From Dryomyza anilis (Eukaryota; Arthropoda; Insecta; Diptera; Dryomyzidae), in assembly GCA_951804985.1 (NCBI GenBank), contig OX638130.1, positions 35,024,202-35,088,201 of the forward strand: 64,000 bases of DNA. The letters run 5' to 3'. Positions 12,127 through 23,614 of this stretch are shown here, in pieces. Position 1 is the stretch's first letter. Each line of letters starts with the position of its first letter. Position numbers and translations under genes: made by a program. The notes under the pieces were generated by a model. That model saw only the letters and a program-made list of their open reading frames with translations, made no database searches and was not told where the DNA came from.

Positions 12127-13020
12127 ATGACCGATACGAATGATAAGAAGGAAAACCTAAATATAAAAGCAACGATGGCGTCATCTTCAAATGTACCTCA
12201 TATGGAGAAACTTTCCGGCCGTGATAATTATTCGAATTGAAAATTTGCCATGAGTACTTGGAACTGGAAGATCTTTGGGAGTGTATTCTCGGAACTGAGA
12301 CTGATGTAAAGAAATATACAAACGCAAAGTCTAAAATTATACTTTCGATAGACTCTCTTAATTATGTTCATTTCCGTGAGGCTAAATCCGCCAAAGAATT
12401 CCTGGAAACCTGTAAGATTCCGGTTTGACTCGAAAGGTAGGACTTTTACGAACATTAATTACAACACAACTTGAAAACTGTAAAAATGTTGAAGATTATG
12501 TCAACACAATTATAACAATAGGGCATAAATTAAACAGTCGCAAATTTTAAGTCAAGGATGAATGGACGCCTCTTCTTGCTGGTTTGCCTGCAAAATTCAA
12601 ACCAATGATTATGGGTCTTGAGAGCTCGGGAAAATGTTGAAGATTATGTCAACACAATTATAACAATAGTGCATAAATAAAACAGTCTCAAATTTTAAGT
12701 TAAGAATGAATGAACGCTTCTTCTTGCTGGTTTGCCTGCAGAATTCAAACCAATGATAGATGTAACCGCAGACTCGATTAAAACTAAATTACTTCAAGAT
12801 ATTCCATCTCCTAATTTAGTCAAGCGTCCATAGGAAGATACTGCGTTGTTCACTAAAAATATTAAAAAAGGACTTTCATCAATTCGTTGCTACAATTGTA
12901 ATAGACTTGGTCAAATTAGCAGAAATTGTGACTCTGAACATAAAAAAGGCGTCAACAAGGTGATGAAAAGTATGATAATGCGATTATTGCATGCTACGCT
13001 GTTAATGCTACGCTGTAATT
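12127..13020 (+). pseudogene. Copia-type gag, broken, with internal duplication
   Basis: It starts at the ATG at 12,127 (MTDTNDKKEN) and reads PHMEKLSGRDNYSN, then a stop where family members have Trp, then KFAMSTYLELEDLWECI. This is the conserved N-terminal core of Ty1/Copia Gag proteins, the shell of the virus-like particle. Further on, TRKVGLLRTLI...QLENCKNVEDYVNTI and GLPAKFKPMI follow. A roughly 130-bp stretch (KNVEDYVNTI to FKPMI, 12,478-12,608) is repeated at 12,632-12,757. The zinc knuckle near 12,885 reads CYNCNRLGQISRNC: the histidine of the normal CX2CX4HX4C motif is Gln. Protease and pol do not follow; they may be represented by the integrase pieces at 22,990 and 28,685. Confidence 0.8.
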
Positions 13021-14499
13021 GAAGTGGCGTCAACGCACTTATGGAAGACGGACGTGTCGTCTCTTGTCTTTTTACCGTGTTCCGTCCGTCGTTTAGTATA
13101 AATGTGTTTTAAAACTGCACGCTGCAAAAAAAGGGCTCTCCCAAACATAATTTTGCAGGCATTAACTTGTATGTTTGGAATTTTATGTAAACATAATATA
13201 TAATTGACTGGTAAATCAATTATATATTGAGACTTGAACAGTGTTGTAATGAGCTCTGACTTACATTATAATATCCCGGAAACATTTTAATGTTGCCCCT
13301 TAAAATGGAATATGTTCTAATGGAAACATAATAATTACTACATCCAAATAAAATAAATATTTGAACATAAATAAAATTGAAACATAAATATGTTCAAATT
13401 AAAACATGATTTTGAACGTACTGAATATAAATATGATTCCAGTGAAACATATCAGTTGTTTCAGTTCGAAAAGTAGTATGTTTTCATAGAAACATATTTA
13501 AATATTTTTGGAAAAAAATCCTGAAAATAAAATAAAAATAAAATGTTTTTTTTATTTATTTTTATTAAAAATCTTTAAACATGCACAGTTTTTAAATGAA
13601 TAAATAAATAATTGGTTTAAAACTGCAAGTACAAGTGACAGCATCAATGAATGCACAATTGCACCAGCAGACGCTAAACCAGACGATCCAGGCTCGCTTT
13701 ATATTTGGTACAGTTACAGTTGATCTCAGTACAGCACATAGCGTAGGCAAGGAATTCACGGAGGCTTTTGTAAAAAAACATGCCAAATTCTGTTTGAAAA
13801 TCGAAACACTGATATTTATTTGTGGTTTTTTCACAAATAAATATCAATACCAATAAGTTTCTATAATCATGATTAATTTTTCATTTTACATTTGCATATT
13901 TTTACAAAATAGACATAAATATTCTCCAACTATTTTCATTGTACATGAAATATAAAATTGATGAACACACTTTTTACACGATATTTTATCACGTATATGT
14001 CATAATCTACCTCTATCAATATTTCCATTTGTACTCTGTTTGTTCTTCTAATATGCGACCATACCATAAATCCAACGAATGTGACGCATTTGTTAATATA
14101 AACCGTGGAAATTGTTGTACAATCAAGGATTACACTTTGTTATCGCAAATATTAATCATTAAAATTGCGGATATTTCCGGAACCAAGCCATGCAGACTTA
14201 ATAACCTTTGAAAGATGGTATCTTATCATTTAATCCACGAAATGAAACGAAACTCATAAATTTGTCATATTTATTGTCATTTTATATACCCACACTCAAA
14301 ATAAATTATTCACAAAGTTATACAAATAAAGTAAACCAAAAAATACGTATTCAAAAAAGTAACGAAAAGTTATTTTATACCGACTTCCGTTATTACTTTC
14401 ATTAAAATCTGTCGATTAAAATAATGATTACCACACCCAAAAATAAATTCTATATTTATAAATAATTTTAACTATTAAAAATAGTCAATAGAAAAATTA
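13021..14499. other. AT-rich stretch without recognisable gene
   Basis: At 13,030-13,225 there are two shared repeats. One ('gacgtgtcgt...tgtctttt...gtgttccgt') is similar to the 648-bp tandem repeat at 33.3 kb. The other ('cacgctgcaaaaaaa', 'gggctctcccaaacataa') matches 63,465-63,570 near the window end. The rest, including open frames at 13,635-13,856 and 13,939-14,211, shows no family motif I recognise. Confidence 0.5.
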
Positions 14500-14657
14500 T
14501 TATTATAATCGTAAAATACCATTAAATACTAAAAAATACCATGACATTGCCATTGAGTTTCTATGAAAAGATTTATTTTTTTGTATACTATTAAATCAAT
14601 AAGTTTCCTATTGACCAATTTTAATGGGATTTAAGGGAATGTTTTTTCTGAGTGCAT
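14500..14657. repeat. MITE-2-like terminal fragment
   Basis: The reverse complement begins 'cactcagaaaaaacattc' and contains 'attaaaattggtcaatagg', as does the left end of MITE-2 at 26,066-26,160. The other end is not identified, and the flank after 'gagtg' is CA instead of TA. Confidence 0.5.
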
Positions 14658-15414
14658 GTATATTTAAAATATCTGTAATTTGTTGATTTTCTTTTTTAAA
14701 TAATAGGGGTATTCATGTCACGAAAGATAAATAATAATTGCGAGTAATCTAAAACGAACGCACTTAATTATAATTTCACGTCAACTACACAGAGAGAAAA
14801 ACTTATGTATAATTAGGTATAAATTGCTCAAGATACACTATTATAAAACCATATATTGTTCAATTTGGAATTTAATTTAATATCTAGTTAAAAATCTTTT
14901 CAAAGTAGATTCAATTGAATAAACATTGGTCATAAATAATACTAATCAACACGGTTTTTTTCAAGGGATAATTCTACATAATTCGTAGGTGTTTATGTTG
15001 ATTTTTTATACTCAGTTATTTTCTATCAAACAACGTTTCTATGAAAATTTAAATAAATAAGTGGCAAAATGAGAGGGAAATTTAGACTGCAAATTTGTGC
15101 AGGGTCAGGGCAGTTCAGAAACATTTTTAAGTAAGGTTTCAAACATACAAAGGCGAAGTTTGTATCAAAAGCTGCCTGTTTTTTTTTTATTTTTCTGTGT
15201 GTTTGCCGGAAAAATATGCCCTAAATAATCCTGAAAAAATGTAGAAAGTTTATCTCGGGTACTCTGATCTCCCTTACACACACAAAATTTCACCAAAAAA
15301 TTCACTCTTATTGATGATTTCATTCATTGAACTAAAATATTTTTTTTTATAACATGAAATTTCAAATTAAAATTTGTCTCCACGTATTTATAATTCTTAG
15401 AAGATTTATGTTAT
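14658..15414. other. Unassigned AT-rich stretch
   Basis: No gene, long inverted repeat or shared element was recognised between the MITE-2-like end and the LINE A fragment. Confidence 0.45.
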
Positions 15415-15860
15415 TTAAATTAATATGGTTTAATGAGACTTGCAGGATTGTAGTCAGGTCGAAAGAGGAAGCCTTTCAGACTTGGCGATCTAACAAGAAT
15501 GCTGATAATGAAAGACTTCGTATACAGGCTAGGAATTGCTGTAATGCCGTGCGAAAAGTTTCTTCACAAACAAAATGCACAAAAGGTCCTACTCTATCAC
15601 AGGGGTAGTAAAAATTTCTGGTCATTTATAAAAAGGGTGAAGAATCAGACGACATCGTCTACTCTAACTGTTATTATGAATGGCCAGACCTTCACTGACC
15701 CGGTTGATAAAGCTAATCTCTTTGAACTCAGGCAGTTAAAAAGGTTTTAGTAAACCTCAACATTAACAAAGCCTCTGGGTCAGATGGCATATCTGCCCAT
15801 GTGTTGAAGAAGTGCGCGTCAACGCTGGCTTGTCCGTTGCGTAACCTTTTCTGTCATTGT
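15415..15860 (+). pseudogene. LINE A (CR1/Kiri-like) fragment, linker and RT start
   Basis: The frames read IWFNETCRIVVRSKEEAFQTW, then HKQNAQKVLLYHRGSKNFWSF, VKNQTTSSTLTVIMNGQ, and VNLNINKASGSDGISAHVLK. They parallel 35,365-35,880 of the longer LINE A copy. It holds the segment between endonuclease and RT plus RT motif 1 only. A deletion and frame shifts separate the pieces, and the sequence is lost at about 15,860. Non-functional. Confidence 0.8.
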
Positions 15861-16399
15861 CATTGTCATTGACTCTAAACCCAATTCATTCCTTTGCAGT
15901 TGACAATAATATTTGTCATTCGTTCAACAAGCGCCCAAACTCTTTGGAGAGTGAGAGTAAAAGACGCACTATGAATGCTCAATAATGACCCTAAATCAAT
16001 CACCTAGTGGGATGTTGCAAATAGAGTAGATTTTAATGTTAGTAAGACCCAATGTTGTCTGTTATCCCACAATAGAATGGATTCATCCCTCTCACCCCAG
16101 AATGCTGTAGTGCACGCGCAAGCCAGTAACCGACTTCTGTTAGTTGCCATAGCCTCTCCTACACAATTCCTAGTCTCACCTTCGCGTTGATGAACCCTGT
16201 TAACCCGAGCAACCAGCTGAAGATCGGGTTTCAACCCCGGGGGAGGTCTAGTTGGGGACAAATGAGACAGGGATATTGGCCCTCCAAAATGGGGGTTGTG
16301 CATTAGGCTTGTGACCCGCCATATAAAAAAAGCTGATTCAACGAAAACAGAAAATGCCTCGGATACCGACCCGAAAACACGATGACAACCTACGCAAAC
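15861..16399. other. Stretch before the RTE endonuclease piece
   Basis: 15,861-16,100 is unassigned. 16,100-16,400 may be the 5' leader of the RTE-type LINE ('cccgggggaggtctagttgg', 'catataaaaaaagctgattc'), judged only from its position directly upstream of the endonuclease start. Confidence 0.4.
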
Positions 16400-17115
16400 G
16401 TATAAAGGACCATGATTTACGGATATGCACCTGGAATGTCCGAAGGTGCCACTATCCAGCTGGTTGATGTCCTCAAAAGATACAAGGCGGACATCACCGC
16501 AATTCAGGAAATGCGATGGACAGGACAAGGCTGCTCTAAACAGGCATCCTGTGAGCCTATACCTCTCGACTCTCATACCTGCTTGCCCAAGGCACTCCCC
16601 CTCTCGATGATATATGCGCGCAGTGGACACTCGTCTCCCGCTCAATGCGTACGGCTGCCGAAGAGGTGCTTGGATTCCAAGGCCCACTACGGAACAAGTG
16701 ATATGACGAAGAGTGTCGCGCATCCACTGCAGATGAAGACGCTGCATATAGAGCCACTCTGCAGTCGGTAGTTACGCGAGCCGCGAAGGAGCGATACAGA
16801 GAGAAGAGGAAGGAGGAGAGACATCTTTTTAGGCACAAGAAAATAGAATTAGAAAGACGCGAGTGTGAAGATATTGAGATGCATGGCGACAGGAACGAGG
16901 CTCGAAAATTCTTTCAATAGATAAGACGCCTGACCGGAGGTTTAAAGACCAGGACGATGACGGGAATCTAGTAACAGATGTATAGGGTACACTGAGATTA
17001 TGAAGAGAGCACTTCTCTCATCTTCTAGAAGGCGATGACGACAACTACTCTGCCGACAGAGAAGACAGCTTGACAACCCCAGTTTCTGACGACGGCGCTG
17101 ACATACCGCCGCAAA
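16400..17115 (+). pseudogene. RTE-type LINE: endonuclease start joined to post-endonuclease linker
   Basis: 16,412-16,530 encodes LRICTWNVRR in one frame and YKADITAIQEMRWTGQG in another. This is the start of an AP-like endonuclease with its catalytic Glu in IQE. At about 16,545 the sequence jumps to the charged linker that precedes the RT. The stretch 16,555-17,110 matches the reverse complement of 9,090-9,730. So roughly two thirds of the endonuclease is deleted. Several frame shifts are present. Confidence 0.8.
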
Positions 17116-17411
17116 TATTCTATATAACAAATAAATTTATCTTTTCGGCATTAGACGCTGACGAATTTTTCTATATACCACATATGTAATTTTTAAAAGT
17201 ATAATTGAATTTTTGTATTGCAGGGCAAGATTTTGTCTGCCTAATGTTAAAAAGATAAATTTTCAGTTGTTTAAATATTAAAAATAAAAATCAAGCAACA
17301 TTGGGCTATAACGTGGGCCATATCTCAAAAACTAGAGCAGATTTAAAAAAACTTAAGTCATTTTAAGAATCAGCTCTACAAATGAATCAAATAATTACAA
17401 CTTTTGCTTTA
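17116..17411. other. Unassigned AT-rich stretch
   Basis: Nothing recognisable. It ends at the small MITE. Confidence 0.45.
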
Positions 17412-17603
17412 CACTTAGAAAACAATTTCCTTATATTTAGAAACATGTACTTTAAATATCGTTTAATTTTCATTATTTAAAGGAAGGTTTTTCCTAAATA
17501 GCAAGAAAATCTTCCTTATAATAAGGACATTTTTTTGCTATTAAAGGACTTGACGCTATTTCAAGTAAATTTTCATTAATATAAAGTTTCTTGTTTCTGA
17601 GTG
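17412..17603. mobile_element. Small MITE-like element, 192 bp
   Basis: The ends are inverted: cacttagaaaacaa at the left, and ttgtttctgagtg (reverse cactcagaaacaa) at the right. They resemble the MITE-2 termini. The interior has nested inverted repeats ('ggaaggtttttcc', 'aatcttccttataataagga'). The left flank is TA, the right flank CA, so the target duplication is not perfect. Confidence 0.5.
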
Positions 17604-18059
17604 CATCAATTCAAAATTATGTCTTTTATTTAAATTAACTTCATTTATCAATTTAATACACGAGATGATAAATTTAAAATTCAAAAAAATCAATAAGTAA
17701 CCTTAAATTGTGTACTGACAATGTCGACTTGCATTTCAATGAAAACATTTATTTGATATTGATTTCCGCACTGTTGCCGTTGATAAATAACGTCCAGTCT
17801 GGCACTGGACATATATAATGATATGGATTTATAAAATAAACGTAGCAAAAATCAATCGCATTGACAAAGAAAAATTAATACCTACCAGTATATACCCACT
17901 ACTATTAAATGTGTGGAATCCTCAGCACATTGATCACCCAGCACATTGAGCACCTTGTGCATGTCGCCTTTTAAAATAATCATTTTTTCCAATCGATTAC
18001 CTTTAAACTAAAATAAATGATAATTATTAGATTAAAATAAAGCTCTGAATTGAATGGGG
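17604..18059. other. Unassigned AT-rich stretch
   Basis: No gene or repeat recognised. Confidence 0.45.
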
Positions 18060-18590
18060 CGTCTTCTTGAATCTGTGCTGGACGGGGTTGCGCGCTAAAC
18101 AGAAATATTGCGCGGCTCTTTGCGTTACCGTTTCTAACGTTCAAACCGATCACTGTGATAAATGCACGTGTGTTAAGTTTGGCTGCCAATTGCAGCGTTG
18201 CGCAGTGGCGATTGACTGCAGTTTTTGGGGTGACAGAATAATCGCCGCAAAATCAAATTCACACGCCCAATACATTTTGTTGTCATTCGCAGCAACAGCG
18301 TCTCGAGTGGCTGTAGCAGCGCCAGTCGCGTCTGCAGTTCGCCACCATCTTCGCTCATCCAATTATGCAGTAGATGCAACCCATGAGTCGAGAAAAAGAT
18401 ATCCGCTGGGCAGTATTCGAAACAGTTTTCGACGTCTCTTCACTAGACTCGACAAACGCAGTATTTAACTGCATTTTAATGCTGCAGCGATTAAGAAAAT
18501 TTACTTCATCCTCCATATCCGACCAGCCAACCGATGAAGGGTCATCCTAAAAATCATGTACAATGTAAGTAAATATTACAAAAGAATTTA
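18060..18590 (+). other. GC-richer island with possible short first exon
   Basis: Base composition changes here: the stretch is rich in CG dinucleotides compared with its flanks. The 133-codon open frame at 18,067-18,468 has no motif I know. Near 18,534 a short frame starts (ATGAAGGGTCATCC) and runs into a canonical-looking splice donor, 'gtaagtaaat', at about 18,567. This resembles the 5' end of a gene, but no second exon is recognisable. It may equally be a fragment of a TE leader. Confidence 0.3.
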
Positions 18591-18729
18591 TTAAAAATGT
18601 AATACTTACGCGCGTCGCACGAAAATTTTCATTTCAATAAATTTATTTGACGTCGAAGTCAGTGACAACCTACCTACTCAATTTTATGTTTGTTTTGAAC
18701 TTAGCGAAAATAACACAAAAGAGAACAAA

Positions 18730-18868
18730 AGGCAGCCCATGAGGCAGCCATATTATCATAAAGCTCTCTTTGAATGGATGTTGAAAAGATAAATGGTTGA
18801 TTTGACGTTTCATAGTTGCATTTCACAGTTGGGAATAGTTCCGAGTAGAGCTGAGAATACACTGGGTA
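18730..18868. repeat. Dispersed repeat R1, copy 1
   Basis: 'ggcagcca', 'ttgatttgac', 'ttgcattt' and the terminal 'gctgagaatacactgggta' recur in the same order at 37,935-38,065. The shared sharp right end suggests an element boundary, but no inverted partner was found. Confidence 0.6.
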
Positions 18869-18879
18869 TATATGGCCTA

Positions 18880-19191
18880 AAATGGAATTCAATTCGCACA
18901 TTTGGGCAGGAGCTTCAAAATCCTCCTTGGAGTTCCTGGACCGAATTCAACAACGTGCTATATATTTGATAGAGTATGAAAATATCTCATCGTCTATTGG
19001 TTCTCTTGAGCAACGAAGGACCGTTGGGTGTGTAAGCCTGATTTATAGGTATTACAACGGTAAGTGTTCAAGTGAAATACATCCCCTGATTCCACCAGGT
19101 CGTGTGTTTTCTTGTTCTACTCGGGCATCAAACCAAGCCCACCCCTTCGTAGTCCACTCGACTCTCAACACACCCACGCATTATAGAGAGG
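18880..19191 (+). pseudogene. LINE A 3' coding fragment
   Basis: The frame EFNSHIWAGASKSSLEFLDRIQQRAIYLI and GCVSLIYRYYNGKC ... FSCSTRASNQAHPFVV is the C-terminal domain of LINE A, present complete at 43,700-44,155. At 19,191, within the residues THYRE, it is joined directly to Gypsy-1 gag (ARIAKLPQFW). No target duplication is visible at the joint. Confidence 0.8.
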
Positions 19192-19850
19192 CACGTATTG
19201 CTAAACTTCCTCAATTTTGGAGGTTATAACCTGAAATATGGTTTATGCAAGTGGAGTCGTCTTTCAACATATCAGAAATTTCTCAAGATTCAACGAAATT
19301 TCAATATCTGTTAAGTCATTAATTAAGTCCTCCTACAAATGACAAATACGCAACAATCAAGTCGCGCATTATTAAACACTTTGCAGGGTCCGACGAGGGA
19401 CCACTGAAGAAACTACTAGGTGGGTTAGAGCTGGGCGACCAAAAACCATCCAATTTGGTTCATCGGATGAAGTCTTTGGCCGGATCTAAAGTAAGTACAG
19501 TTGTTCTACGTACACTTTTTTTGGAACGCCTGCCAGAAAAAATAAAATGCATCCTTGCTGTAACGGATATTTCTGTTCTCGACATATTGTCTGGGCTCGC
19601 AGATAAAATATTTGAGCAATTTTCACCATCTGCTTTGCTATTTATATCAGAAGTCAGTCCAATAACACGTCCCGAAAATCCGACGTCGCGCCATAACTCT
19701 ACTGATATTTCGTCGAAATTAGACACTCTTATATCACGTATTGATGCTTTAGAAAGTCGCACACGTTCTAACCAAAAACCGATAAGGCATCCATGTGCAT
19801 TTAATAATACAAAAACTAATTTTCCCATCGTCAAATATTTCGGTCGCTGA
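19192..19850 (+). pseudogene. Gypsy-1 gag
   Basis: It reads KLPQFW, then (frame changes) FMQVESSFNIS, KSRIIKHFAGSDEGPLKKLLGG and HRMKSLAGSK, FLERLPEKIKCIL. This is a typical Gag of Ty3/Gypsy elements frequent in arthropods. The start is lost at the junction with LINE A. The last 60 codons form a flexible region before the protease. A stop in 'LLSH*LS' and frame shifts before 19,455 make it non-functional. Confidence 0.75.
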
Positions 19851-20460
19851 TAACGATGGGTGTGCTTCTGGCCGTCTTTTTATAACTGAACGAAAAACCA
19901 AAACAACATTTTTAATTGATTCTGGAGCGGACATTTCCGTTTATACTTGCAAGTCTTCAAAATTACCAGACAAACTCGTGCTATACGCAGCCAACAACAC
20001 TGAAATCCCAACATTCGTTAATAAGTTACTAGAACTGGATCTAGGTTTGCGTCGGTGTTTTCGGAAGAATTTCGTTTTGGCCAATATCTCACGGCCTATT
20101 ATAGGCGCAGATTTTTTACGTTTTTTTCACATACTACCAGATCTACATGAGAGAAAGCTTGTTGACGGCACAACATTGTTGGTTTCTAAAGCCTTAGCTG
20201 TTAATGAACCTGTTTTTAGCATTAAAGCTATTTCAGGTGTCACCGATTTTCATAAAGTTATGAAGGAGTACCCTGAGTTATATTTGCAACAGAACTCAAC
20301 GTTTCTTTGTAAACATCGGGTTGTCCATCACATTTTTACCAAGGCCAATGCGGTTAATGCTCGACCAAGACGTTTAGACCCTCACAAATATGTAGTAGCC
20401 CAAAAAGAATTTCAATATCTTTTGGACAAAGGAATCGTTCATCCTAGCAAGAGTAATTGA
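19795..20460 (+). pseudogene. Gypsy-1 protease and RT entry region
   Basis: The 221-codon frame contains the aspartic protease: FLIDSGADISVY near 19,909-19,945 (catalytic Asp in DSGAD) and PIIGADFLRFF, the hydrophobic-hydrophobic-Gly flap partner. Then HRVVHHIFTKANAVNARPRRL and LLDKGIVHPSKSN lead into the RT. It ends at TGA where homologues have Trp (S-N-W). It would process the Gag-Pol polyprotein; here pol is out of reach behind this stop. Confidence 0.8.
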
Positions 20461-21777
20461 GCAAATACTCTGCACATGGTGCCAAAAGCTGATGGCACTT
20501 GCGACCCTGCGGTGACTACAGAGCGTTAAATAAAAATACATTACCAGACAATTATCCAATTCCGTACCTAACAGATTTTACATTGCTCATGGCTGAATCA
20601 AAAATATTTTCTAAATTCGACTTAATGAAGGCTTACTATCAGATCCCTGTTAACGAAGAAGATATTCCAAAGACTGCTGGAATAACTCCATTCGGTTTAT
20701 TAGAATTTCTAAGAATGCCGTTTTGGTTGTACAATGCAGCGCAGACATTTGAACGCTTCATGGATGAAGTGGTCCGAGGGCTCGGATTTGTGGTAGTCTA
20801 TTTGGATGATGTTTTAGTATTTTCGAAATCTTACGAAGATCACAATCAGCATTTGCGTTTACATTTCGATCGCTTTAAAAGTTACGGAACGTGGGGAACG
20901 CAGGAAAATGTGTACTAGGTGTTTCTGAGCTTGATTTTCTTGGACACACAATAAATTCAAATGGCATTGGTCCAATGAAGAAAAAGGTTGACGCTATTCA
21001 GGATTTCAAAATGCCTTCTACTATAAAACCACTTCGACAGTTCTTGGCGCTAATCAATTTTTATCGGAAGTTTTTGCCAAATGGTGCTAAAACACAAGCT
21101 CCATTAAATAAATATCTGGTTGGTGCAACTAAAAATGATATGCGACCTGTATCTTGGTCTGATAGAACAAAAGCTGTTTTTAATAAATACAAACAAGACA
21201 TCGCTGATGCTACAATTCTCGCATTTCCTATCGCAAATGCTCAGCTTGCTCTTAAAGTTGACGCAAGCAATTTTTGTATGGGTGCATCACTAGAACAACT
21301 GGTTGACAACGCTTGGAAGCCTTTGGGATTTTTTTTCAAAAAAAATGTCTCCTGCGCACTTATGATCGCGAACTGGTTGCAATATACGCTGGCATTAAGA
21401 ATTTTCAATACTTTCTTGAAGGGCGACCGTTCAATATTTATACGAATCATAAGCCTTTGATTTACGCGTTTCAACAGAACTTAAACAAAGCCTCTCCTCA
21501 TCAATGCCGCCAGCTCGACTTCATCGCTCAATTCTCAACTGATATCAATCACATTGCTGGATCCGAAAACGTCGTAGCCGATGCTCTGTCCAGAATTGAG
21601 TCAATTGGTTTTAAATCAATTGACTATGTAAAGATGTCGGAAGCACAAAAAGAAGATCAACAATTGATAAATTTGTTGGAAAGTACTGGAAGTTATGATA
21701 TTAAATTAATAACATTACCAAACAGCGAAGTTCAAATTTATTGCGATGTGTCGACCGGAGTAGCTTGTCCGGAGTAG
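20461..21777 (+). pseudogene. Gypsy-1 reverse transcriptase and RNase H
   Basis: RT is spread over frames 20,499-20,918 and 20,891-21,460: CGDYRALN, FSKFDLMKAYYQIPV (first Asp), TPFGLLEFLRMPF, and VVYLDDVLVFS (catalytic box near 20,800), then FLGHTINSNG and FYRKFLP. A missing base near 20,507 shifts the frame before CGDYR. RNase H lies at 21,250-21,600: VDASNFCMGA, RELVAIYAGI, then IYTNHKPL where the usual TDHKPL has Asp, so the third catalytic residue is Asn. HIAGSENVVADALSR closes the domain. Confidence 0.85.
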
Positions 21778-22809
21778 CTCGTTCCACAGAATTTTCGCAA
21801 CGTAATTTTACAAAATTGTCATTGTCTCTCACATCCAGGAGTTCGAATTACTAAAAAATTTGTGACGAGAAAATTGTTCTGGCCTTCAATAAATAAGGAC
21901 ATCGTAAATTGGACACGATGCTGCATCCCTTGTCAGAAAGGGAAAATAAACAGACATACAATCACTCCATGCGGTAAATTTCCGATCAGCAGTGGAGGTT
22001 TTAAAGAAGTCCATATCGATCTTGTAGGACCTTTACCGCCTTCGGATGGATGCTCCTATTTATTGACTTGTGTGGATCGGTATAGTCGTTGGCCCGAAGC
22101 TTTTCCCATACCTGACATAAAATCAGAAACAGTTTGTAAACAGTTTTTTAATGGTTGGGTATGCAGGTATGGATGTCCAGATATTCTAATTTTCGGTAGA
22201 GGAAGACAATTTTGTTCAAATCTTGTTAAAAAGCTGACGAAATGTCTTGGAATTTCGCATCATTTTACGACAGCTTTTCATCCACAATCAAATTGAATGG
22301 TAGAGCGCTTCCATAGGACACTTAAAGCTGCATTAATCTGTCAAGAAAATATTCTATGGACCACAACACTTTATCCAGTACTTCTTGGAATTCGCGCATC
22401 ATTTAAAGAATCAATACAGGCATTCGCAGCGGAATTAATGTACAGGGAGGTATTGCAGCTACCTGGAGATTTTTTTAGGTATACACAAATTGAAAATCCT
22501 TCCTCATTTGTGTCGTCTTTGAGAAAAATAATGAATAATTTGCAACCGACTCCTACTTCATCTAAATATGAAAATAAAAAAGAACTGTATTCGTGTACTC
22601 ATGTATGGATTCTAATAGATGGTGGTCGTTCAGCGCTGGATGGTAAATATACAGGACCTTTAGAAGTCATAAACCGGTTTGAAATTCTTTATAAAGGCAA
22701 AAATGAAAAAATTTCGTTGGATCGACTAAAACCTGCATTTCTGCAATATGAAACTTCAATCGAAACAAGGAATATACCGAAAGCTGAAATTAATTTAATT
22801 CATTCATAA
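21778..22809 (+). pseudogene. Gypsy-1 integrase
   Basis: The HHCC zinc finger (HPGVRITKKF ... CCIPCQKGK) is at about 21,830-21,950. The core has HIDLVGPLPPSDG with the first catalytic Asp. The second motif, normally TDRGRQF, reads IFGRGRQF, so that Asp is lost. The third is interrupted: FHPQSN is followed by TGA at 22,294 and then MVERFHR with the Glu. The C-terminal part (DGGRSALDGKYTGPLEVI ... DRLKPAF) is intact to 22,806. With two of the three key positions affected it cannot act. Confidence 0.85.
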
Positions 22810-22989
22810 AAGAAGTCATTTTTTCTTAAATTTCTTAAATTATTAGAAGGGGAGCTATGTAAGGTTTCTTGTAACTTTAAATACTACTATTTAAATACTT
22901 GTTAATGTTCAAAAACACTGATACATTTTTAATATTTTTTAAATCATGTTAACCTACTTTTTTTAATTATAATTTTTTCTGTAAAACTG
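22810..22989 (+). other. Gypsy-1 3' end with polypurine-like tract, possible LTR remnant
   Basis: 'agaaggggagc' at about 22,846-22,856 looks like the polypurine tract that primes plus-strand DNA and lies just before a 3' LTR. The following AT-rich 130 bp may be LTR sequence. I found no second copy to define it. Confidence 0.4.
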
Positions 22990-23257
22990 ATACGTCGATT
23001 TGTAGCATGGACAACTTTTTAAGCATTCTGGTAAACGTGCTGAAAATATTTTGAATTTAGTTCACACCGATCTTTGTGGACCGATGGAAACTGAGTCTAT
23101 TGGCGGCTCAGTATATTTTTTGACACTGATAGATGATCACTTAAAAAAGGTATTTGTGTATTTTTTACAGTATAAAAGTGATGTTTATGATGTTATCAGA
23201 AAATTTAAAGAACTGGTTGAAAACCAACAAGGAAGAAAAATTAAAATTATGCGATCT
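22990..23257 (+). pseudogene. Copia integrase, 5' half (split by Gypsy-2)
   Basis: The frame HGQLFKHSGKRAENILNLVHTDLCGPM holds the end of the pre-integrase domain and the first catalytic Asp (HTDLCGPM). VYFLTLIDDHLKKVFVYFL and ENQQGRKIKIMRS follow. The frame breaks at 23,257, immediately before the second catalytic Asp, where the Gypsy-2 LTR begins after the target sequence gatct. The second half is at 28,680-29,210. Confidence 0.85.
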
Positions 23258-23486
23258 TGTTGTGACCGGTGGTATTAAAACGCGTTGTTGAATATGTTAA
23301 AATCGTATATTTAATTATCATATTTTAAAGTTATAAAAATCATAAGTAAAAAAATCGAAAGCAACTTTGATTGTCGAACGCATGCACACAACGAGATCAA
23401 GAAAAGTGTTTTTACGTTTGATCTTTACAGAGATGCCTATTATATATTAAATATAAAATGATATGAAAATTGTTCCTGCTCCAACA
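23258..23486 (-). repeat. Gypsy-2 3' LTR
   Basis: 229 bp, starting tgttgtgaccggtgg and ending gctccaaca. It is next to the polypurine tract at 23,487-23,495, so it is the downstream LTR of the minus-strand element. It differs from the other LTR by substitutions and a short internal length difference ('tcgtatatttaattatcat'). Confidence 0.92.
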
Positions 23487-23614
23487 TTCCCCCTTGTTAA
23501 ACTTAAATAATGTAATCTTGATGCGATGCTGGAGCACGTCTTAAGCGGTTAGAACATCTTTTCGTTATACGAGGAGACGTTTCCGGAACTGTGATGTCTT
23601 CTGGTGAATCAATT

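Noticed and set aside
13635..13856. 73-codon frame as a small gene
   Set aside because: No recognisable domain or conserved neighbour; an overlapping minus-strand frame of similar length exists.
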